DNA of 64,000 nt. Origin: JABMNT01 sp048262255. Its GTDB lineage: Bacteria > Pseudomonadota > Alphaproteobacteria > Rhodospirillales > Casp-alpha2. The stretch covers positions 1 through 64,000 of the forward strand of contig JBLXFH010000006.1 in assembly GCA_048262255.1 (NCBI GenBank), in the 5' to 3' direction. The position numbers and the translations under genes are program-made. Numbering within the stretch: position 1 is the first letter of the stretch; every line of letters begins with the position of its first letter. Of the stretch, positions 35,085 through 43,485 are shown piece by piece. Below the pieces are notes generated by a model. It searched no databases, was not told the DNA's origin, and saw only the letters and a list, made by a program, of their open reading frames with translations.

Positions 35085-36145
35085 TGGAAGATAAAAAAAA
35101 AGCGGGGCAAATCGAAGACATGCTTCGGCAGTCAGGTCTGTTGGCTGGACCCATAAATTTCCAGAGCCCGTTACAAGGCGGCAATAATCAAATTCAGGCT
35201 TTTGAAATGAAGGGCAAAAAATATGTCATAAAACGCTATTTGACAGACCCCAATGATGCTCGAAGCCGGTTGCAGACAGAATGGCTGTTTTTAAAATACG
35301 CCAATGAAATAGGGGTGGCGTGTGTCCCGAAACCTCTGTGTTATGATGAAAAATCCAACCTTGGGCTTTATTCATTTATCGACGGCAACAAAATTTCTCC
35401 TGGTCACGTAAGCGGGCACCATATCGATCAAGCGGCTTTGTTCATAAGTGCGTTGAATGCACCATCGAAGGCCGCGATTAAGGCCCGGACATCAAACAGC
35501 CTTAACGATGCATCGGAAGCTTGTTTTAGCATCCGTTCGCATTTTGTGATGATTGAAAAACGCCTGTCAATCCTTGGAGATATTATTCCCGACAGTCGCG
35601 TTAATGAAAACGCCACCATTTTTGTAACGGAATTGTTGGCCAGTTGGTATAAAGTCAAAGAACGTATTATCACACATTGCCAACGTGAAAACGTGTCGAT
35701 CGACAGTGAACTGGCGACGGAAGAAAGGTGTATTTCACCTTCCGATTTTGGATTTCACAATGCAATCGAAGATGCGCAAGGCGAGTTAAGCTTTATTGAT
35801 TTTGAATATGCAGGTTGGGATGATCCTGCCAAATTGATTTGTGATTTTTTTCTACAGCCCGCCGTATCTGTTAGCCGGGACTTTTATCATAGATTTGTTG
35901 ATCGATGGATTTCACAATTCCCGGAACCTGCGAAAATAGAAGCCCGTACCGCGATGCTGGAGCCCTTATTTGCGATAAAGTGGTGCTGCATAATCCTCAA
36001 CCCATTTCGGCCCAACTGGATAAAAGGGCGCCATCTGGATATGTCAGAAGCAGAATTAGAGAATTTGAGAGAACAGCAAATGTATAAAGCCGCGCGCGTG
36101 CATAATACATTGTCTTCGGACATTTTGCAGGCGCGGCAAGGATAG
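35081..36145 (+). CDS. Aminoglycoside phosphotransferase-like kinase (APH family)
   Basis: The product is 354 aa. An N-lobe with QGGNNQIQAFEMKGKKYVIK gives the ATP-site Lys. The catalytic loop reads PSDFGFHN (about 220-227), a variant of the APH HxDxxxxN pattern with catalytic Asp and metal-binding Asn kept but the His changed to Ser. The metal Asp is in SFIDFEYAGWDDPAKL (about 237). Members phosphorylate small molecules such as choline, sugars, homoserine or antibiotics. Within this cluster a sugar or amino-alcohol substrate is more likely than resistance. The ATG overlaps the stop of the HAD gene, so they are co-translated. Confidence 0.82.
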   Translation: MMEDKKKAGQIEDMLRQSGLLAGPINFQSPLQGGNNQIQAFEMKGKKYVIKRYLTDPNDARSRLQTEWLFLKYANEIGVACVPKPLCYDEKSNLGLYSFIDGNKISPGHVSGHHIDQAALFISALNAPSKAAIKARTSNSLNDASEACFSIRSHFVMIEKRLSILGDIIPDSRVNENATIFVTELLASWYKVKERIITHCQRENVSIDSELATEERCISPSDFGFHNAIEDAQGELSFIDFEYAGWDDPAKLICDFFLQPAVSVSRDFYHRFVDRWISQFPEPAKIEARTAMLEPLFAIKWCCIILNPFRPNWIKGRHLDMSEAELENLREQQMYKAARVHNTLSSDILQARQG

Positions 36146-36178
36146 ATAAAGCGTCAACACTATGAGGAAACAATTACC

Positions 36179-36850
36179 GTGAGCTATGTCGATTTTCTTA
36201 CTGCTGTGCACAGCAGTACCCCTCGGGATTATTTGGCGCGCGTCAATGATCACAACTACCCGAAAGCGAAAGCCGCAGAATTAGCGAAAAAGTGGGGTTA
36301 TGATTATTGGGATGGTGACCGGCGCATCAATTACGGCGGATATAAATACATGGAAGGGCGCTGGGAAAAAGTCGCCCGGGAAATGGCCCGTCATTATGGC
36401 TTGAAAGCCGGAGATCGGATTCTGGATGTCGGCTGCGGCAAAGGCTTTTTAATGTTCGACTTCACCAAGGTTGTTCCTGGAATTGAAATCCACGGAATTG
36501 ATATTTCCGCTTATGCCATTGAAAACTCCAAAGAAGAAATCAAACACCGGATTACCGAAGGCACCGCAACAGATCTGCCTTACGATGCGGATAGTTTTGA
36601 TTTTGTCTATTCATTGAATACCCTGCATAATCTGCCTTGCTACGATCTTGATCGGTCCCTGCGCGAAATTGAGCGGGTGGGTAAACAACATAAATATATT
36701 TGCGTGGAATCCTATCGGAACGAAATTGAAAAGGCGAATTTGTTGTATTGGCAAGTAACCTGCGAAGCCTTTAACACCCCTGAAGAATGGGAATGGTGGT
36801 TCAAAAATACGGGGTATTCTGGCGACCATTCCTTCATATATTTCGAATAG
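36179..36850 (+). CDS. Class I SAM-dependent methyltransferase
   Basis: The product is 223 aa. An N-terminal stretch YDYWDGDRRINYGGYKYMEG (about 41-60) precedes the SAM motif ILDVGCGKGFLMFDF (about 81-95) and YSLNTLHNLPCYDLDRSL (about 143-160). The N-terminal WDGDRRINYGGY pattern is seen in methyltransferases of surface-glycan clusters. It starts at GTG 36179 behind GAGGAA. It lies 33 bases after the kinase and 3 bases before the dehydrogenase, in the same unit as the split transketolase. Confidence 0.85.
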   Translation: MSYVDFLTAVHSSTPRDYLARVNDHNYPKAKAAELAKKWGYDYWDGDRRINYGGYKYMEGRWEKVAREMARHYGLKAGDRILDVGCGKGFLMFDFTKVVPGIEIHGIDISAYAIENSKEEIKHRITEGTATDLPYDADSFDFVYSLNTLHNLPCYDLDRSLREIERVGKQHKYICVESYRNEIEKANLLYWQVTCEAFNTPEEWEWWFKNTGYSGDHSFIYFE

Positions 36851-36853
36851 GAT

Positions 36854-37912
36854 ATGATTGTGAACGCACCCAAAACATGCATGGCGGCTATTCTGGTGGA
36901 ATTGAACAAACCGCTGGAAATCGAGGAAATCCAGTTGCCGGATAAACTGGATGTTGGGCAGGTTCTGGTTCAGGTCTTCTATAGTGGCATTTGCGGATCG
37001 CAGCTTGGCGAAATCAGCGGCGTCAAAGGGGAGGATAATTATCTTCCCCATTTGCTGGGCCACGAAGGATCGGGTCAGGTCGTGGCGGTTGGGCCTGGCG
37101 TGCGGACGACAAAGCCCGGGGATACAGTTGTTCTGCATTGGCGAAAAAGTTTGGGGATCGAGGCGGTTCCGCCCAAATATCTTTGGGGCGACAAGACACT
37201 GAACGCGGGCTTGGTCACGACATTTAATGAATATGCCGTGGTCTCCGAAAATCGCGTAACCGTCATACCGGAGTCTAGCGACTTGCAGATCGCAACGTTA
37301 TTCGGCTGCGCGATAACAACGGGCTTTGGTGTTGTTGAAAACAACGCCAAGCTAAAAATCGGTGAATCGGTTGTTGTCTTTGGGGCGGGGGGCGTTGGCC
37401 TGAATATCGTGCAATCATCTGCGCTAGGTTCTGCTTATCCCATTATCGCCGTGGATGTATTTGACAATCGGCTTGAGCTGGCAAAAAAAATGGGCGCCAC
37501 ACATATCATCAATTCCCGGCGCGAAAATGCCGAAGCCAGGATCAGGGAAATTATGGCAGGCGCGGACCTTGACGTATTTATCGATAACACGGGTAACCCC
37601 GGTATTATCGAAACCGGATATCTTTTAACCGGTCCGCAGGGCCGCGTGATTTTGGTCGGGGTTCCGCGTAAAGGGAATAACATCTCCTTGTTTTCGTTGC
37701 CGATGCATTTTGGCAAAACCCTTACAGGTTCGCATGGCGGCGAAGCCGTTCCCCATGAAGATATCCCGCGCTTCCAAAGAATGCTGGACAACAAACAATT
37801 GCATTTTGATGAAGTCATTTCAGATACTTTTGAATTGTCTCAAATCAATACGGCGATTGAAGCAATGAAATCTGGCCAAACCGCCGGGCGATGTCTGATT
37901 AAAATGAAATAA
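36854..37912 (+). CDS. Medium-chain (zinc-type) alcohol dehydrogenase without structural zinc site
   Basis: The product is 352 aa. Catalytic zinc ligands C47 (GICGSQ) and H70-E71 (LLGHEGSGQVVAVGPGV) are present. The NAD(P) motif is VVVFGAGGVGLNIVQ (about 174-188). The lobe that usually carries four structural-zinc Cys reads LHWRKSLGIEAVPPKYLWG with none, so that zinc is absent. It would oxidise or reduce a sugar or polyol hydroxyl. In surface-glycan clusters such enzymes often act next to transketolase or nucleotidyltransferase genes. ATG start 3 bases after the methyltransferase stop. Confidence 0.88.
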   Translation: MIVNAPKTCMAAILVELNKPLEIEEIQLPDKLDVGQVLVQVFYSGICGSQLGEISGVKGEDNYLPHLLGHEGSGQVVAVGPGVRTTKPGDTVVLHWRKSLGIEAVPPKYLWGDKTLNAGLVTTFNEYAVVSENRVTVIPESSDLQIATLFGCAITTGFGVVENNAKLKIGESVVVFGAGGVGLNIVQSSALGSAYPIIAVDVFDNRLELAKKMGATHIINSRRENAEARIREIMAGADLDVFIDNTGNPGIIETGYLLTGPQGRVILVGVPRKGNNISLFSLPMHFGKTLTGSHGGEAVPHEDIPRFQRMLDNKQLHFDEVISDTFELSQINTAIEAMKSGQTAGRCLIKMK

Positions 37913-37983
37913 GTTTTTTGGGTTCCAATCTTTTAAATGTATTCGATACGAAATACGGTTGGCCAAAATCGAAACGGGGTCCG

Positions 37984-39207
37984 ATGAGGAATCAGATATC
38001 ATTTAATTACTCGGTGAGGAGATGTCCCCTTTGCTGCAGCCCTCGCAACAGTTCCATATATGAATGCGTCCGGTCCTTTCAGACGGAAAACGGGTATTAC
38101 CAATTTGATAACCGCATTGGCATCTGTGAAGACTGCGGGTTTTGTTTTGTGCCGAAGGTGCCCGACGTGAAAAGCCTGATGACGTTTTATGCCAGCCAGC
38201 TAAATCAGTCATCCAAAAACCCGGAACCCTACAATACGAAACTCCGGATGACACAGTTTTCCAGAGCAATCCGTCATTTGAATAGAGATCCTGGTCAGTC
38301 AAGAGTGCTGGACATAGGAGCGAACCGCCGAACCAAATTTCACGATGAGCTTTCACAGATGTGTCTTGAAGCCGCTATTCTGGAGCCATCTGAATCAACG
38401 GATTCCGGTTATCGAAACCTCGAAGACGTGCCAGACAACCATTTCGACCTCATATCCATGTACCACACCCTTGAGCATATCATAGACCCGGTTCAATTCC
38501 TTCTGGAGATCCGGCGGCTATTGAAAGAGGGGGGGCATGTTCTTGTCGAGGTGCCGGAACTGATGACATTATCGGCTTACCCCTTTGAATTCGATATTCC
38601 TCTTCACTTAAGTCATTTTTCTGTCGAAACCCTGTCGCGGCTTTTCCTGATGGCCGGATTCGTTATGGAAGATATGGGCGTTCTGGATTCCAGCCACCCA
38701 AGGGGGATATTTGCCCGATATTCCATGCTTCCCGATATTCCCAAAGACGCTGGGGGGATACCTGAGTCACACGTTGCGTTGGCCAACAAGAACATGGCTC
38801 TTGCGGTTGCCCGAGAAGTGAAACGGTTCATAACCAGATACGATGACTATCAGGATAAGCTGATGGAAGAGATATCAACGGCACATGCGGAAGGCAGGAC
38901 ATCGTGCATATATGGGATAAATAATGTGACCCTGGGGTTTGTCGAGAAGCTGAGGTCCACCCATTCGAGTATTTTGGATGGGCTTACATTTGTCGACGAT
39001 GATCCAAGGAAAAAACGTTTTTTGGAGCCTCAGCGAGTAAGGCAGCCTTCGGAAGCTGTCACAGAATTACAAGATGCAAAAGTCGTTATAATTTGTTCAG
39101 ACGCATATAAGGAAAAAATAAGGAGCAATATCCGCGTGCTGGACCCGATGGGTTTTGACAATAAAACGATTAAAGTTTTGGATCACAGCGTTATTGGGCG
39201 TTATTGA
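37984..39207 (+). CDS. Zinc-finger/SAM methyltransferase of the sugar C-methyltransferase type
   Basis: The product is 407 aa from ATG 37984 (ACGGGG just upstream). An N-terminal zinc-binding region has Cys14, 17/18, 48, 51 and 54 (RRCPLCC, GICEDCGFC). The central methyltransferase has VLDIGANRRTKFHDEL (about 106) and SMYHTLEHIIDPVQFL. The C-terminal Rossmann-like region has SCIYGINNVTLGFVEKL and LTFVDDDPRKKRFLEP. This three-part plan matches sugar 3-C-methyltransferases of the Methyltransf_13/11/14 architecture. The SAM glycine motif is slightly altered (GANRR). It is the last gene of the plus-strand run and converges on the oxygenase. Confidence 0.82.
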   Translation: MRNQISFNYSVRRCPLCCSPRNSSIYECVRSFQTENGYYQFDNRIGICEDCGFCFVPKVPDVKSLMTFYASQLNQSSKNPEPYNTKLRMTQFSRAIRHLNRDPGQSRVLDIGANRRTKFHDELSQMCLEAAILEPSESTDSGYRNLEDVPDNHFDLISMYHTLEHIIDPVQFLLEIRRLLKEGGHVLVEVPELMTLSAYPFEFDIPLHLSHFSVETLSRLFLMAGFVMEDMGVLDSSHPRGIFARYSMLPDIPKDAGGIPESHVALANKNMALAVAREVKRFITRYDDYQDKLMEEISTAHAEGRTSCIYGINNVTLGFVEKLRSTHSSILDGLTFVDDDPRKKRFLEPQRVRQPSEAVTELQDAKVVIICSDAYKEKIRSNIRVLDPMGFDNKTIKVLDHSVIGRY

Positions 39208-39303
39208 GCGCTAAGGGGCTAATTGTCGCAATATAGAGGTGGCATATCTCAGACGTCCTTCTCTCAGTTCCACTGAACTCAAATGCAATTCCATCCCTGC
39301 TGG

Positions 39304-40065
39304 TTAATTCTTCTGTTGTGACACAATACGTTCGGGGTTCTTTACGCTATGACCGCTAACGGCGGCAAACGTATATCGTCCTTGATCAAGTTCCCAGTTG
39401 AGCTCCATTTCCGGATCAATCTGGGTCACGCCATGAATAATTCGGGACGGGTCAAAAACGATCAAATCGCCTATTTCCCATGAGACATTAACGGGGGCAC
39501 TTTGTTCTTTGCCGGTGGCACGGATTTGCAGCACTCCGGTCTTATAATCTTCCCCACGTTCAGAGCCTTTGATCAAGGTTTGAAAGAGGTTGTAAGGATT
39601 GACTGGATCAGTGTGATCCGCCAGATAGCCACCCCCTCTGGGATAGTGATTGACCGTTATGCGAGTGCCGAAACCGTCGGAAGGCTTTTTTGTAACAAAG
39701 TCCAGATTACTGAGATTGGACCATTTGGCTCTTAATTCGAACAACCCCCTGAACCGGTTGAATACACTTGAGGCGTCTTCCTGCCACAGGTGGAAATTGA
39801 ACTGATGGGATCGGGTTTTCACATAAGAGCCTGGATATTCATCGTTGATCCGGTGGAAGCTCGGAGAGTCATCGTCAATCGGGTACCATTTTGGCTCAAC
39901 GCGTTCGGCAAAAGACCGGATATATTCGCGAAAATCCAGAACCTGAGTTTTTGACCAGTATTGTTTTGCAATGAATACGCCGTCTTTGGCGAGGTGTGCC
40001 AGGATGGTCTTCGTCGGCAGTGCATTGATGTCTTTGCTGCCCATCTCTTCTATTGTGATACACAT
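39304..40065 (-). CDS. 2-oxoglutarate/Fe(II)-dependent dioxygenase-like protein
   Basis: The product is 253 aa. The iron-binding facial triad is visible: H151-T-D153 in YLADHTDPVNPYN and H211 in FDPSRIIHGVTQ, and R230 (QGRYTF) is placed to hold 2-oxoglutarate. It is related to the phytanoyl-CoA/prolyl hydroxylase-like fold. It probably hydroxylates a sugar, acyl chain or protein side chain. It is downstream of the MaoC/SDR fusion on the same strand with a 95-base gap. ATG 40065 follows AGAGG. Confidence 0.78.
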   Translation of the reverse strand: MCITIEEMGSKDINALPTKTILAHLAKDGVFIAKQYWSKTQVLDFREYIRSFAERVEPKWYPIDDDSPSFHRINDEYPGSYVKTRSHQFNFHLWQEDASSVFNRFRGLFELRAKWSNLSNLDFVTKKPSDGFGTRITVNHYPRGGGYLADHTDPVNPYNLFQTLIKGSERGEDYKTGVLQIRATGKEQSAPVNVSWEIGDLIVFDPSRIIHGVTQIDPEMELNWELDQGRYTFAAVSGHSVKNPERIVSQQKN

Positions 40066-40160
40066 ATTGCTGGCCTCTATAATCTTTATATTATTTGGCT
40101 TGGTTTTGTCCCCGGGTTCAGTCGTGCCGAAATTGCTCCTCTTCTTATAAGCCGGTCTCC

Positions 40161-41369
40161 CTATAATTGTCCGCCATTGAGTTGGATTGTCCCACCAGAC
40201 TGAAAGGCTGCGGCGTCGGAAAGCAGGAAGGAAACGACGGCTTCAATGTCAGACGTGTCGCAAAGCCGGCCCATGGGAACTTTTGCAGCCTCCATTTGCA
40301 GGCGACGCGCGTCTGAAACACTTTGGTTCATGCCGGTTGCCATAAAAGACGGACAAATTGTATTAACGGTAATCGCTTTGCGGGCCAATTCGGGGGCCAG
40401 CAGTTGCACCGTCTGCTCCAAAGCGTTTTTCCCTAGCGTATATGAACTGAGCCCGAGGGAGGGATGTTTTTGCCCGTGAATGGACCCTATCGCGATCAGG
40501 CGGCCCCCATCGCTATGGATGCTTTTCCTCAGGATTTTGGCCAACTGAATGAAATGGGAAACGCCAAATCTTAACTGTCGTTCGATATTCTGTACTTCGA
40601 CATCCAGCAGAGAACCACGTGGCGCGCTCGGCCAGGCGGCATGTATGATTGCGAAAAGGGGGGTGCCAGTCAGGGATTTTTCAAGGAGCGAAGACCAGTC
40701 TTCGCTTTCCATGTCAAATCTGATTTCAGAGATATGCGGGTGGGACTGTAATTCGGCGGACAAACCGCCCCGATTGACCTGTGCCAAAACCTGATAGTGA
40801 TCGGCCAGACGTAAGGCCAAATCACGACCCAAACCACCGGATGCCCCGGTAACCAAAACCAGCCTTCTCCCTTCTTTCGGTAAGGCAGGGGCCTCTTCGT
40901 TCTGGGGTTTTTGGGCAGCTTTCTGTTTCGGCTTTGCTAGCGCATGAAATGCAAAATCAAGATGTATGATTGAGGTCGATACATTTTTATTTGAATCGGA
41001 AATTTCAACTTTTATGCGTCCTGACTGATTGGCCAGATTCCATGAAATGATTTCTCCGCGAACTGTTACTTCCGTGGGAAAATACAGCGGAGAGGGAAAG
41101 CTTGCCTGTATGCCCGCCAGCAATACGGATTTTCCGGGCAAATGGACGCCGATCAACGCTGAAGCCAGTCCAATCTGAAAAGCGCCATGTGCAATACGGG
41201 CACCATATCCGGTACCGCCAGCATATCCCGCATCAACGTGGAGCGGGTTTATGTCCCCGGAGTTTTCAGCGAAATTCAGGATATCCTGCTCCGTTACCTG
41301 TCGGGTAAATTCAGCTGTTAACCCAACGCTTATGTCTTCCGGTTTATAGGTTGCGATACTTTGGGTCAT
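40161..41369 (-). CDS. Fusion of MaoC-type hydratase and 3-oxoacyl-ACP reductase-like SDR
   Basis: The product is 402 aa. Residues about 8-140 form a hot-dog MaoC/R-hydratase domain with D39 and H44 in SGDINPLHVD and the following GARIAHGAFQIGL. Residues about 168-402 form an SDR with the TGASGGLG nucleotide motif, IGSIHG (Ser), and Y-T-L-G-K (Tyr/Lys). Together these would interconvert 3-oxoacyl-, 3-hydroxyacyl- and enoyl-thioesters. The start overlaps the stop of the acyl carrier protein gene (ATGA), so the carrier is the likely substrate platform. It may tailor a short acyl group for attachment to a sugar. Confidence 0.87.
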   Translation of the reverse strand: MTQSIATYKPEDISVGLTAEFTRQVTEQDILNFAENSGDINPLHVDAGYAGGTGYGARIAHGAFQIGLASALIGVHLPGKSVLLAGIQASFPSPLYFPTEVTVRGEIISWNLANQSGRIKVEISDSNKNVSTSIIHLDFAFHALAKPKQKAAQKPQNEEAPALPKEGRRLVLVTGASGGLGRDLALRLADHYQVLAQVNRGGLSAELQSHPHISEIRFDMESEDWSSLLEKSLTGTPLFAIIHAAWPSAPRGSLLDVEVQNIERQLRFGVSHFIQLAKILRKSIHSDGGRLIAIGSIHGQKHPSLGLSSYTLGKNALEQTVQLLAPELARKAITVNTICPSFMATGMNQSVSDARRLQMEAAKVPMGRLCDTSDIEAVVSFLLSDAAAFQSGGTIQLNGGQL

Positions 41370-41629
41370 GGATTTAATTCGTTCTCAATGAATGTGGCAA
41401 TCAATTCGAAAGATATGAGCTCTGCAATATCATCTAGACCTATGGTGATCCCGAATTCTTCTTCGATGACGCCAATCAAGGTCAGCATCGCTAAGGAATC
41501 CCACATTGAAACCGATGCTGTCGATGCTAAATAAATTTCGTCGCCTGTCAGATTTGGAAAGACAACAGAAAAACATTCATGAAGCCGGTCGCGTACCGCA
41601 AGATTATTCTGATCAATCGTTTCAGTCAC
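41366..41629 (-). CDS. Acyl carrier protein
   Basis: The product is 87 aa. The phosphopantetheine site is S45 in SMWDSLAML, and the four-helix carrier pattern is intact (EEEFGITIGLDDIAELISFE). It overlaps the FkbH-like gene by 8 bases and the MaoC/SDR gene by 4, giving a tight three-gene unit. It would carry a glyceryl or other short acyl thioester loaded by the FkbH-like protein. It lacks close resemblance to the housekeeping fatty-acid carrier and is likely dedicated to this cluster. Confidence 0.9.
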   Translation of the reverse strand: MTETIDQNNLAVRDRLHECFSVVFPNLTGDEIYLASTASVSMWDSLAMLTLIGVIEEEFGITIGLDDIAELISFELIATFIENELNP

Positions 41630-43349
41630 TGTTGATTAACTCCAGGTGCAAAGGGGGGCACATATTCATAAAAGTCTCGCGGTTGACGACGAGCTTATGA
41701 TCTTCGAGATCAAGCCCGATAGATTGTAAAAATGCTTGGAGCGCCAAATTTTTTGGCGTCTCCTGATAGTCTAATGTGATCCGGTCAGTATCAAAACGAT
41801 CGAAAACCTGAGCCAACATCGCATATTCTACGCGCCTGGAAAACGCGCGGCAGCTGAGAACCCATCCGTCAATAACCACATCTGGCCGGTAGCGCCCAAA
41901 AATAAGACCAATGCGGCCAAGGGATCCAAACCTGTCTGAGTAACTGATAACATTTAAGAAACAGTTTTCATCTTCCAGCATGTGTTGCCATTCGCCTGCA
42001 TTCATACGACGGCCATTCAAATTGAACTGGTTTGTTTTATTGAAAAGCTCAAAGGGGCGACTGTCCGTTGATTTTTTGGTGCTATTCAATTCTATTTTGC
42101 AATGGCTCTCTTCAAGAAAATCATCAATGGATGAAACGCCCTCAACAGCATCGCGCCGTTGGGCGTTTTGCTGTATCGTTTTTTGCCGGATATGGTCTTC
42201 CTCGTTGATGTCTACCTTTCCAAACCAACTGCGCAAGTCGCGGAAAAGACCTGCTGCTGCATTTACATCATTGGCAGGAAACAAAGCACAGTTAATTTCC
42301 GGAAACCTCCGTTTCACTTCCTCCAGTTCCATGGGGGTGTCATCGACAAAAACAACGTCGCTGGCGTCAATATTCCACGTTTCAAGAATGTGCGCGACCA
42401 TTTCTGATTTTGGATTCCAGCCGGTTTCGATCGGGTAAAACATCTCCTTTGATATAAGAAGGTCAGGGCGCTCTAAAGCCGCGAGGGCGTTTGTTTTTTG
42501 GTTTTTGCTGGCGATGGCCAAAAGCCCCCCCGTATCGGCTATCGATTCCAGAAGCTGCTGATAAACCGCATGAATATGGGTTCCGCTATCAAGATCCCAC
42601 GTCACGTTTTCAGGCCCGGTTTCACCGACAAGGCCAGACCAGAGCGTATCATCCAGGTCGGTTATCAGGCCCTTTTTGGGCGGGGGAGGCGTCAGGCAGC
42701 TTGCGATCGCTTTTGCCAGTTGTGAGACGTGCTCTCTGTTAAAGGGGATATCTGCATGAAATTCGCCTTCCAAATCATGCCGGTCGGAATAAGGCGAGTT
42801 TCTCTCTATGTGATGTGGGCTGAGAACAGCAACATTTTTATGCTCTGCCATCGATATGACAAAATCAAGAACAAGCTGATGCAGGCGGAGTTCAGTAGCT
42901 GACGCTTGCCAGTCGGTTGTATGGAAGCAGGGTGGCAATGACAGTGTTGGCAAAGACAAAGAGACCCGACATTGAGTGCCAATCGCCTGAAGAGCTGACC
43001 GCAATCTGTCCAGCCGACTTTCAACCTGGTCGATCACATCATCCAAACGGGCTCTGGTCCAACCACCGGTACTGCGATAACCGAGACGTGGGTCCAGATT
43101 CGACCATTCCAAAAGGATGACAAGTGCATGGCTGTTGGTTTGTTCGGCCAGTTTGATGGCTTCAAGAATGTTGCCGTAGGGGCCGGGGGTGATTGCAATC
43201 GATTTTCCCGGATTGTACTGATACAGATAGGCGCTAATAAAGACATCCAGGTATTGAGGTGTAAAGCCGCAGGCTAAAACAACGTTATAGGTAGGGCCTG
43301 CAGAATTTAGCGACTCCCTGCTTGCTTTGATTGCATCGGAAAATTTCAT
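41622..43349 (-). CDS. FkbH-like HAD-IIIC protein
   Basis: The product is 575 aa. An N-terminal SGNH-like/auxiliary region (about 1-215) precedes a HAD domain opening GLITDLDDTLWSGLVGE (about 222) with DVVFVDDTPMELEEVKRRFP. A C-terminal GNAT-like part follows (about 420-560; GSLGRIGLIFGRYRP). FkbH proteins transfer a glyceryl unit from 1,3-bisphosphoglycerate to an acyl carrier protein. The partner carrier is the next gene. In flagellin-glycan islands of other bacteria FkbH-like and ACP genes accompany sugar N-acylation. The unit probably supplies a glyceryl- or modified acyl-ACP to the GNAT or another acyltransferase. Confidence 0.88.
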   Translation of the reverse strand: MKFSDAIKASRESLNSAGPTYNVVLACGFTPQYLDVFISAYLYQYNPGKSIAITPGPYGNILEAIKLAEQTNSHALVILLEWSNLDPRLGYRSTGGWTRARLDDVIDQVESRLDRLRSALQAIGTQCRVSLSLPTLSLPPCFHTTDWQASATELRLHQLVLDFVISMAEHKNVAVLSPHHIERNSPYSDRHDLEGEFHADIPFNREHVSQLAKAIASCLTPPPPKKGLITDLDDTLWSGLVGETGPENVTWDLDSGTHIHAVYQQLLESIADTGGLLAIASKNQKTNALAALERPDLLISKEMFYPIETGWNPKSEMVAHILETWNIDASDVVFVDDTPMELEEVKRRFPEINCALFPANDVNAAAGLFRDLRSWFGKVDINEEDHIRQKTIQQNAQRRDAVEGVSSIDDFLEESHCKIELNSTKKSTDSRPFELFNKTNQFNLNGRRMNAGEWQHMLEDENCFLNVISYSDRFGSLGRIGLIFGRYRPDVVIDGWVLSCRAFSRRVEYAMLAQVFDRFDTDRITLDYQETPKNLALQAFLQSIGLDLEDHKLVVNRETFMNMCPPLHLELINSD

Positions 43350-43456
43350 TCTGCCAACTTACCATTAAAAATGATCATCAGAGCATTCCCCTTGCAGAAT
43401 TCCATTCTGCGGGACTTTAAAACGATCTCCATGTCTTAACCGGAGTTCATTTCTAA

Positions 43457-43485
43457 ATCATGAAAAAATGCTTTGTTTTCATGAT
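43457..43485 (-). terminator. Hairpin overlapping the stop of the TPR gene
   Basis: ATCATGAAAA (43457-43466) pairs perfectly with TTTTCATGAT (43476-43485), a 10-bp stem around a 9-base loop. On the minus strand the stem starts 4 bases before the TGA at 43481-43479, so translation would reach into it. It is AT-rich and could end transcription of the TPR gene or separate it from fkbH-like expression. A second small repeat GCAGAAT/ATTCTGC lies between it and the FkbH-like gene. Confidence 0.5.

Noticed and set aside
35081..36145. APH-like kinase as an antibiotic-resistance gene
   Set aside because: It overlaps a HAD gene within a sugar cluster and shows a variant catalytic motif; a metabolic role is more likely.
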